Position numbers and translations under genes: made by a program. From CAZLMW01 sp964560875 (GTDB taxonomy: Bacteria > Myxococcota_A > UBA9042): a stretch of 10,097 bases of DNA. The notes under the pieces were generated by a model, which saw only the letters and a program-made list of their open reading frames with translations, was not told the origin of the DNA and ran no database searches. Positions 1 to 7,500 of the stretch are shown piece by piece (position 1 is the stretch's first letter; each line of letters starts with the position of its first letter). The stretch lies in assembly GCA_964560875.1 (NCBI GenBank), contig CAZLMW010000194.1, positions 1 to 10,097 on the forward strand, read 5' to 3'.

Positions 1-822
1 AACCTGCAGCGCTTCTTGCAGCAGTGACCGAGCGCCGTCGATGTCGCCGCGGGCAAGGCGCGACTCGACAAGCCAGCACCACGCCTTTGCACCACGCGGC
101 TTGTCAGCTTCCAGGGCAAGGTAGCGGCGGCACCACTGTGCAGCCTCGGACAGCTCTCCAAGGACACGATAGCTCTTGGCAGCATAGAAGGCGTAGTGCG
201 GCTCCCCCGGCTCCTTCTCGGCGTGTCGCAACAGGGTCTTCATCCTGCGGCGGGTGATGCCTTCCAGGTCGGCGTCGTAGGTGGCCACGACGCGAGCCGG
301 GCACAAGACGGCGTCCTCGATTCCCGTGAGCTGGTTGTGGATGGCGTACCGCCAGGTCCCAACCCTACGGTCGTAGGCGCGCATCGATACGAACGACTCG
401 CCCACGGATGGCGTCGCGCCGGCGATGGGGCCGTGCTTTTCGGTCTCCGCGACGCAGTCGACCTGCACGGCCACGCCCGAGACCCCCGTGTGTCGCGAAG
501 GATCGCCGAAGAACGCGTCCATCTCGCCGGCGTCCGCGAGTTCTTCGTCCCCGTCCAGCACGAACAGCCAGTCGTTTCGGCACAGTTCGGCGACCCGGTT
601 GCGAGCCCATGCGAAGTCGTCGCGCCACGGCTCCTCGTGCACGACGCAACCGAGCTCCCGGGCCAGTCCGACCGTGCCGTCCGTGCTGCCGGTATCGAGC
701 ACCACGACTTCGTCGATGGCGCCGAGCTTGCGCAGCGATGCGACGGCCCGCGCGAGTCCGGCGGCCTCGTTCTTGACGATCATCGCCGCCGAGACCCGCA
801 GGCCGTCGCGCGATGTGGTCAC
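1..822 (-). CDS. Family-2 glycosyltransferase with TPR-like C-terminus (3' end outside window)
   Basis: This is the last gene of the operon in the window; its 3' end lies beyond position 1, leaving 274 codons. It begins with GTG at 822, overlapping the TGA of the preceding gene as GTGA, with no strong ribosome binding site, so translational coupling is likely. The N-terminal GT-A part carries the hallmarks of the 'KNE' family-2 enzymes: MIVKNE (residues 14-19), VVVLDTGSTDGT (39-50, nucleotide binding) and FVLDGDEEL (87-95, the DxD-type metal site). An FAWARN segment (70-75) and WRYAIHNQL (157-165) also match this family. From about residue 205 the sequence (HYAFYAAKSYRVLGELSEAA and following) has the helical pattern of TPR repeats. 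The family transfers a sugar from a nucleotide sugar to a protein, peptide, lipid or glycan, probably at the cytoplasmic side. The acceptor cannot be read from sequence; a product of the same operon is a reasonable guess. Family assignment is sure, substrate unknown. Confidence 0.9.
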   Translation of the reverse strand, partial: MTTSRDGLRVSAAMIVKNEAAGLARAVASLRKLGAIDEVVVLDTGSTDGTVGLARELGCVVHEEPWRDDFAWARNRVAELCRNDWLFVLDGDEELADAGEMDAFFGDPSRHTGVSGVAVQVDCVAETEKHGPIAGATPSVGESFVSMRAYDRRVGTWRYAIHNQLTGIEDAVLCPARVVATYDADLEGITRRRMKTLLRHAEKEPGEPHYAFYAAKSYRVLGELSEAAQWCRRYLALEADKPRGAKAWCWLVESRLARGDIDGARSLLQEALQV

Positions 823-1211
823 AGCAGCACCACGTACAGCTCGCCGCCGAACTCCATCGGCACGATGTTGCGGATGAAGATGCCGTCGTCGTAGACCGCC
901 TTCTCCAGCACCTCTTGCATCTTGTCGGGCGTGCCGACGCGGATGGTCTTCGGCACCGTGAGCGGCTGCGGGTCCACCAGCTGCATCCGCTGGCCGAAGA
1001 TGGCCTCGACCTGGAAGGGCATGAGCTGGGTGATGGCCGCACGCAGCCGGCCGGCGCAGGAGGCGCACATGGCCTTGCCCGCGGTGGCGGCCTCGGCGAG
1101 GTCCTGTCGGAGCTCGGGCTTGAAGTCCGCGAGCTTGCTGCGGGCGTTGGGGTCCTCGGCGAGGCGCAGGACAAGGTCGCTGACCAGCGCGCGGGGTGGG
1201 GTGGTCGTCAT
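819..1211 (-). CDS. Conserved-looking 130-aa protein with CxxC motif, unknown function
   Basis: I do not recognise this family. The 130-aa product starts at ATG 1211, 11 bases after the stop of the upstream membrane-protein gene, and its TGA overlaps the GTG of the glycosyltransferase gene. No signal peptide or membrane segment is visible, so it is probably cytoplasmic. Residues 1-62 look helical and charged and contain KAMCASCAGRL (46-56) with a C49-x-x-C52 pair that could bind metal or be redox active. Residues 63-130 look like a small alpha/beta domain, with a helix around DKMQEVLEKAV and a strand-rich, hydrophobic C-terminus ending GGELYVVLL. The position between a membrane protein and a glycosyltransferase suggests an accessory role in the same assembly, which is inference. 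The start is supported by the close spacing; no good Shine-Dalgarno sequence is visible. Confidence 0.85.
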   Translation of the reverse strand: MTTTPPRALVSDLVLRLAEDPNARSKLADFKPELRQDLAEAATAGKAMCASCAGRLRAAITQLMPFQVEAIFGQRMQLVDPQPLTVPKTIRVGTPDKMQEVLEKAVYDDGIFIRNIVPMEFGGELYVVLL

Positions 1212-1222
1212 GGCGTGTCCGG

Positions 1223-1597
1223 TCAGCGGGTGCGGTGGGTGAAGGCGAAGAAGGCGACAGCGATTGCGTGAGCGAGGACGCCGTCGAGGAAGGCGGCGAG
1301 CGTGGCGATGGCCGCGGGGTGTCCGAGGCGGGCGGCGAGGGACGACGCGTTCGATTGCAGGATGGGGGTTGTCGGCGAGAGGACGAGGATGGAGACCGCG
1401 GCTCCGGTCCAGAAGGACGTACAAGCTGCGCAGGCCGTGAGCTTGCGGAGGAGGCGGAGCGGTGTCGGGATATCGGCGGCGTTGTAGGCGAGCAGCCTGG
1501 CGTCGATGCGGCTGCGGATGGGATCGAGGATGCCTTCGTGCACGAGGATGTTGGCGAGGCCGATGGCGATGAGGGCGTGGATGGCGAGCGCAGTCAT
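1223..1597 (-). CDS. Small integral membrane protein with CxxCxxFW motif (DUF1360-like)
   Basis: This 124-aa product starts at ATG 1597, whose ATGA overlaps the TGA of the lipoprotein gene; GAAGG lies shortly upstream as a ribosome binding site. Three hydrophobic stretches are likely membrane segments: about residues 3-20, 60-77 and 95-120. Between the first two is a basic segment followed by KLTACAACTSFWTG (52-64), in which C56-x-x-C59 sits directly at the start of the second membrane helix and is followed by FW. A Cys-x-x-Cys followed by an aromatic/Trp and a helix is the arrangement I associate with DUF1360-type membrane proteins, which are of unknown function; this match is from memory and moderate. 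Its place between a lipoprotein and a CxxC protein suggests a membrane-anchored partner of the same machinery. A role in redox or metal handling is possible but unproven. Confidence 0.85.
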   Translation of the reverse strand: MTALAIHALIAIGLANILVHEGILDPIRSRIDARLLAYNAADIPTPLRLLRKLTACAACTSFWTGAAVSILVLSPTTPILQSNASSLAARLGHPAAIATLAAFLDGVLAHAIAVAFFAFTHRTR

Positions 1598-4506
1598 GGC
1601 GCCTTCGCTTCGCATGAGGCCACTTCGCCCTTGGATCCGGTCCGAACGACGACGCTGCGCATGAACGGAAACTCCTCTCGGACGCCAAACGCCGTGATAC
1701 GGCCCTTGCTGTCCATGTGAAAGCGCCTGACGTAGCGGTCCTTGCCGATCGCGGCGTGCAGTGGCTTGAAATCGAAGGAGTCGGATGAACCGCGGAAAGT
1801 CATCGTGCCCCCGGTCCACGTCTTGTTGGGTGACCAATTGTAGGGCTTGGGCTTGTCGTATTGGACGTTGCCTTCCATGACCGCCCACTGCGTTGGGGAC
1901 GCAGCGGCTACGATTCGCTGGCGCCAGTGGTTCTTCTCGTCGGTCGAGATCGTCTTCTTTGACTTCACCGTTCCGTCCGCCGTGATATGCCAGATCGAGA
2001 TGCCTTCAATTTCGCCTGGATCCAATCCAAGCTGGCTGTCATTTCGCACCGCCAACATCAATCCGCCCGATGGGAGTCGATAGCAGGAGTCGACGAACTG
2101 GGGCTCCACGTCCTTGGGACCATCGGGCAATTTGCGGCCCTTGTAGTGGCCAAACAGGCTGACCCACGTCCGCCACCTGAGCGCGTTCGTCGGGGAGCGT
2201 CGCTCGACGTACCGCCTGTGCACAAAGTACCAATCGCCATTCGGCGCGGGCTTGATTGCGCTGAATTCGTACCAGTCGGGCGTGTGCGGCGTGACAGCTC
2301 CGGGCGGATACACTGCAAGACTCTGGTCGACCGAGCCAGCGGCCGTGACGAAGTGAAATGTGCCTCCCCAACCGTCACACCATTCGCAGGGAAAGCCCAC
2401 GCCCCCGAGCATCCACCTGTCTGCGACGACCTTCACAAGATCGACGCCGTGGTGCCGCGACGTATGCGGAGGCTCGCGGAACGGTCCAACGGAGAACTCC
2501 CCAGTACGTCTGCCGTGCCGGTCGTATCTCGCGATGCGTGCATTGCCGTGATCTGCCACGGGGTCGGTAGCGGCCTCCCACGCCATCGCGCCGCCATCGG
2601 TTCCGTCCGCCAGGGAAAGAACGGGACGTTTCGCACGGCGGCGGAACACCACCGACCCGTCCTCCGCCAGCAACCACAGCCAATCTCCACCGACAAGGGT
2701 CCGGTGGGATTCGCGGGAGAGGATGTCGCTTGCCCGTGCGTCGGGTTTAAAGATCCAGCCTGGCGTCACCTTCGCAGGCGCGCATGCGCCATCGTTGCAT
2801 GTTCCAGCGGCGGCGATGCACGCGTTGTCGGTCGTGCATGAGCCCTTCGTGGGCGTGTGAGCGCAACGGCCGTCCTTGCCGCACGAGTCCAATGTGCACG
2901 GGCTCTTGTCATCGCAGTTGTGCGGCTTGCAGGAGGGCAGCTTGCAAAGCGGTAAGTCTTCGCGGACGCATGAACCGGCGATCTTGTCGCACATGTGCTT
3001 GGTGCAGTCGACGCCGTCACATTCGCTGTCGCTGGAGCATTCGTCGCACAGCAGCGAGAGCCGGCGATTCAGGAAGAAAACTCCGAATTGTCGAGCCTCT
3101 GGAGTCAAGTGGTTCGGATTCCGTACCGGGAAATCAATGGCGGCAACCCGGGTGTCCGGAAGGACGGCCACGGCCGGAGCGCACGTGTTCCAGCCGTGGG
3201 CCACAGCATTGCCCTGCAAGAGTGACTCCCACGAGACCAGCCCGCCGTTGTTGATGACCAGGCCCGCGGCGCCGGGCAGAAGGAACTCGCGGGTCGGCGG
3301 CCATTTTTGGCAGTGTGGGTGGAACTCCGGCAGCGCGGTGCGACTGAGCTCCTTGCCGGTGGCGCTGATATGAACGATACCGGCCGACACATGTTTGGGA
3401 TCGGGCCACTTGGAGAGCTCGATGAGCTTGTCATTGACGATGTCGACCATCATCGCCGCGAGGTAGCCCGACTTCCACACCGCGACATCGCGAACAGGCG
3501 CCTGGTCATTTGTTAGCCACTGCCATGTGATCCCGCCTTTCGCGTCCGTTTGCGCCACGAATGCCCCGGCTAGCAGGTCCGGATGGGGGCGCCCGGCGAT
3601 GATCGCCGATCCCGGCGTGGCCTTGGCCACTGGCGCGCCGACGTGGATGATGCTCCGATTGTTGAACACCGTTGACGCCACCGGGTCGCCAGCCTCGTTC
3701 AGCCACTTGAGGCTGCTCTCACATCCTTTCGCTGCGTGCGCCGAGCAGCTGCTGTTGTACGCGACCGCGAACACGGCGCCTTTGGGGCCTGCGACACGTG
3801 CAATTCGCGACGGGTAGCCCCCATGAGGTAGACGCCGTCCTCGCACAATGTCACCGGTCGCGGCATCGACAACGATGGCGGCTCCCGGCAGTGGCGTGAG
3901 CAAGTCCTCGGAAACGCCGTTGTAGTGCAGCAGCAGCTTCGTGCCGGAGTCGACCATGGCCATCGCGAAAGACCCGGAGAGCTGGTGGGGGATGAAACGT
4001 CGCGCCCACTTCACCTCCCCCGCCGCAGACACCCTCATGAGTACGTAGCGTGCGGAGCTGTCGTCGGCATCGCGGTACCGCGCGTGCACCAATACACCGT
4101 TCGCTGTCGTGGCGACGATCGGACCAAGGTCATAGACCAGGCCGGGCATCTCGTACACGCGCCCGCCGCAACCCTTCGCGTCGATGCGGTTGGTCTGTGG
4201 CGCCACGGTGAAGGACTCGTAGCACAAGCCCTTGGTGAGTTCCTGCGCTGTTGCGCTCTTCCACCCGGTCGGCATTGAAGGCTTGCACGTTGGCGGCCGT
4301 TGAATGTCTGCAATGTCGTCCGCGCCTGCGTCGGTGGCGATGTCGTTGCTGTCGCTGGCGTCGCCGACCGGAGCGTCCTCCGACGCGTCGGGTTCGGGCT
4401 TCGGAGGATCGGAGGCACATGCGGCCAGGTGCAGCGCGCAGGCGAGGGCAAGCAAGTCTGCGACGCCGCTGGTCCGCCGTCGTCGGCGAACAGGCGCGCT
4501 AGCCAC
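1594..4506 (-). CDS. Large secreted lipoprotein: two beta-propeller-like regions around a Cys-rich CTDC-type segment
   Basis: The frame is open up to 4749, but the start chosen is GTG at 4506, giving 970 aa. This start gives a proper lipoprotein signal: five Arg (residues 7-11), a hydrophobic stretch (about 15-29) and the lipobox LAAC with Cys30. It overlaps the upstream stop by 8 bases (GTGGCTAG). The extra 81 codons upstream lie entirely inside the beta-helix gene. After Cys30 comes an Asp/Pro/Ala-rich tether (31-70). Residues about 75-480 and 580-960 contain repeated short strand patterns (for example GEVKWARRF, GGITWQWL) like PQQ/WD-type beta-propellers. Between them, residues 487-575 hold about 16 Cys, including CDDKSPCTLDSCGKDGRC (531-548), which resembles the Dicty_CTDC motif seen in myxobacterial surface proteins. 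Ala at +2 is compatible with the outer membrane. It probably displays a binding or scaffold module at the surface; the ligand is unknown. Confidence 0.88.
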   Translation of the reverse strand: MASAPVRRRRRTSGVADLLALACALHLAACASDPPKPEPDASEDAPVGDASDSNDIATDAGADDIADIQRPPTCKPSMPTGWKSATAQELTKGLCYESFTVAPQTNRIDAKGCGGRVYEMPGLVYDLGPIVATTANGVLVHARYRDADDSSARYVLMRVSAAGEVKWARRFIPHQLSGSFAMAMVDSGTKLLLHYNGVSEDLLTPLPGAAIVVDAATGDIVRGRRLPHGGYPSRIARVAGPKGAVFAVAYNSSCSAHAAKGCESSLKWLNEAGDPVASTVFNNRSIIHVGAPVAKATPGSAIIAGRPHPDLLAGAFVAQTDAKGGITWQWLTNDQAPVRDVAVWKSGYLAAMMVDIVNDKLIELSKWPDPKHVSAGIVHISATGKELSRTALPEFHPHCQKWPPTREFLLPGAAGLVINNGGLVSWESLLQGNAVAHGWNTCAPAVAVLPDTRVAAIDFPVRNPNHLTPEARQFGVFFLNRRLSLLCDECSSDSECDGVDCTKHMCDKIAGSCVREDLPLCKLPSCKPHNCDDKSPCTLDSCGKDGRCAHTPTKGSCTTDNACIAAAGTCNDGACAPAKVTPGWIFKPDARASDILSRESHRTLVGGDWLWLLAEDGSVVFRRRAKRPVLSLADGTDGGAMAWEAATDPVADHGNARIARYDRHGRRTGEFSVGPFREPPHTSRHHGVDLVKVVADRWMLGGVGFPCEWCDGWGGTFHFVTAAGSVDQSLAVYPPGAVTPHTPDWYEFSAIKPAPNGDWYFVHRRYVERRSPTNALRWRTWVSLFGHYKGRKLPDGPKDVEPQFVDSCYRLPSGGLMLAVRNDSQLGLDPGEIEGISIWHITADGTVKSKKTISTDEKNHWRQRIVAAASPTQWAVMEGNVQYDKPKPYNWSPNKTWTGGTMTFRGSSDSFDFKPLHAAIGKDRYVRRFHMDSKGRITAFGVREEFPFMRSVVVRTGSKGEVASCEAKAP

Positions 4507-7500
4507 GCGGTCCCCGCTTGCAGCCGACGCTTGGAATCGTCTTTCCGTCGACGTCCTTGTAGTGCGGTGATGCGATGTATGCGCGGACGTCTTCGTACCA
4601 GCGCCAGCCGGCGTGCTGCTGGCGTTCCTTGCACATCGCCACGCACCCGTAGACGTGTTCTTGGATGGCAGCGGCAACGCTCGTCGAAGGTTGCTCCCAG
4701 TAGCCGCCATACTGCGGTACGCACGTGCGTTCAAAGACGCCCGAGTCACCCTCGGGGCAGACCGGCGCTCCCGACAAAGGCGAGCTGGCGTTGTTGCAGC
4801 CGACCGGCGTTGCGCATGGGCTATACCGAGTTTGGTTGACGTAGCGAAGCTTGGCAGCGCCGGCGGGATCGGTGCTCCGTTTCCTCTTCGGGGGCCACAC
4901 GCCGTCTTGCGTCACCGTTTGTGACTCGCCCACTCGCATGAAGTTGTTGAGATTCTTCGCCGCTCCCCAAACTGGCCCGAACGCGGCTCCGTTTTGTTGT
5001 TGCGATTGCAGCGTCCACGGCCACCGGACCGCCCACTCGCATGGACCCTCCAGTGCCTGCCCCCAGCGGGTCCTGTCGCTTGGGCAACTGGCCTGCCTGT
5101 CCCCGCTCGACGAGGGGGAACTGGAAACGAGATTGCCAACGAACTGGATCTCGTCGGCGCCGGTCCACAGGCAGCCCCGTCCGCCCAACACGTTCACCGC
5201 GCCGCGCGCGCGCCCTGCGTCTTCCTGGGCAAACGACTTCGCCTGTAGTTGTTGCAGCAAACCGTTGGACAGGAACTCGTTGTTGAAAACGACGACCTGG
5301 CGGATGCCCGGGCCACAGGTGTCCGAATGCAGCACCAGGTCGCCCTTGCGCACGTTCTTCACGCGATTATTGAAGATTGCGACCCGCCCTGATGCTCCGA
5401 AGTTGGCCCACAGCTCCGGGAAGGGCGCCGGTTGGAAGCCGACAAGGGCCCTGAGCATCGCATCGCGCCCTTTCGAGGCGTTGCTGGTCGTGTCGGTCGA
5501 CTTGTCCCCAGGGGGTGTCGGGCAGAAACTGGCCGCTTCGCCCGTGCCCCAGCCCATGATGTGCGGGTTGCTCGCACACCAGTCGAGCTCCGCTTGGCCC
5601 TTGGCGCCGAGCGGGCCCGTGCGGTGCTCATGACCGCAGCAATAGACACGATCGACGAGATACCAAAGAAGCTGAAACGCGGTCTGTTGCCCTGGGTACT
5701 CACGGATGCAGATGGGCACGGTGTTGCGGTCATCACACGTCGGTCTTGAGCCGTCTTCGCAACAGGGCTCAGCCGCGAAGCCGGGATTGCCGCGCGCGAC
5801 CTCCACGCCGCCGCTGCAACACGCCAGGGAGGGCGAGGGATTTGCATTGCAGCAGTGGCTTGTGCTCGCGGCGCCACCAATCGGACAGCCCGGGTTGAAC
5901 GCCTCCAACCCGTGCGCGGCGGCAAACTGGCCGAGGGCACCCTGCCAGCTCTTCCAAGAGGACAGAGCTGGGAAGAACTTGTTGGTGTTGGTCTCGACGA
6001 GCCAGGGAGCGACCTGCAACGCCGACCTGGGTACACATGCCTTGCGATGGCCGGTCGGACAGGGCCCCACAGCGCTCGAGACGATGGAAATCCCGACGTC
6101 GTTGGCACGTGCGCGCAAGGGGTTGGCCACGATCTCGTTGTGTTCGATGTAGATATCCCGAACCGTAGTCCGCGGTCCGATCTGGATATAGGCGTCCGAG
6201 CCAGCCTGGGTGACACAGGCCAGGGTCGAGCCGGCAGCGAGGAACGCGTTGCGCCGCACCACGACCCGTGCGCTCCGCGCGATACCGAGGTTGGTGTGCC
6301 AGCGGTTGGCAAAATCGCATTCTTCGACGAGAACGTTCGAGCAGCCATTGAGCACCAGGTTGCCGTGCGACGAGGTTCCGAAGACGCAGTCCTGGACGGC
6401 CACGTTGCGGGCAAACCGCAGCTCGACGACCTCGGAGTTGCTGTAGCAATTCTCTCCACCGGAGATTGGGAATGCTGGGTCAAACGGCAACGCCTGGGCA
6501 TTTCGTTGTGCCGTGGTCGCATGGTTCGCAATCGTGTTCAGCAGGCCTTCGTCCACGAACGGTCCGCCATACCACTTGGCGCCGAACAAGGGCGGCGTTG
6601 CGAGGTTGTTCGGAACCTTCGCGTACCGCAGGTTGTATTGTCCGTTGCACGGGGGATCGCCGCTCTTGAGGACACAGCCGGGGTCCTTGGTCGCCGCCGG
6701 ATCGAGTTCCCAGCCCCATTGCTGCCAAAGCGGCACCGCCGAGAAGGTGCTGTCGACAATGCGGGCGGAATTGACGCCAAACAAGTAGACCGTCCTGCCG
6801 CGTAACTCTGCGGTGGGCTTCAGCGGCTGCTTGTAGAAGATGTCGTCGCTGCCCTCGACGAGGCACTTGCGAATCGTGACGTGACCGAAACGGTACGCGG
6901 CCAGCAGGTCCACGAACCGCGGCGAGAACACGACGTACTCGTTGGGGGCGTTGGCGCCGTGCACAAGGCCTTCTGTGCCACCTGCGGGTGGAAAGTACCG
7001 ACCGTCGATCCACAGGTTCTCCAATACGATGCCGGTCTTGGCCCAATCGCGATCGGTTGGCTTGTTGAGTTGTTTGTCCTCCAGGTAGCTGCCACCGGTG
7101 CGGCCGACGAAGCGGAGCCCTTGCGGAACGACCACGTGTACGCCGGGATTGGACGGACCCGGGAGTTGCAGGGCCTTGTCAGGTGTGAGGTCCTTGAACT
7201 CTTCTGGGGTGGGCGCCTTGGCGATGCCGCGGATCGTGACTGGGCAGCCGTTGCCGACGCCGACCCAGATGTGCGCGGGGGTCGGCTTGACATCAAACTT
7301 TGCGTCTGTCGCGATCTGCTCGTTCCACACAGTGGTTTGGGGCCACGCTGCGGTGACGTGTGGGTGGTTCAAGTTGCCGTCCTGCACGACGAGCACGACA
7401 TCGCCACCCTGTATCGTTGGCACCCACTGCACGACGCCCTGCACATTTTCGAGGTGGGGCCGCAGCGCGTTCCAGCCTTGCCACGCGACCCGGACGCTTG

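Noticed and set aside
196..894. 232-codon open frame on the plus strand
   Set aside because: It is antisense to the glycosyltransferase, whose conserved motifs are clear on the minus strand.
365..1174. 269-codon open frame on the minus strand
   Set aside because: Its translation is Arg/Ser/Pro-rich without domain features. It overlaps both the glycosyltransferase and the 130-aa gene in another frame and is a GC-driven shadow.
4507..4749. 81-codon N-terminal extension of the lipoprotein frame to an ATG at 4749
   Set aside because: It overlaps the 3' end of the beta-helix gene by 250 bases and would bury the lipobox. The GTG at 4506 gives a standard lipoprotein signal and a typical 8-base overlap.
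5359..6531. 390-codon minus-strand frame overlapping the beta-helix gene
   Set aside because: It is a shifted frame of the same strand with an Arg/Ser/Thr/Pro-rich, low-information translation. The rung motifs lie in the long frame.
5855..6805. 316-codon open frame on the plus strand
   Set aside because: It is antisense to the beta-helix gene and shows no recognisable domain. Long antisense frames are expected at this GC content.
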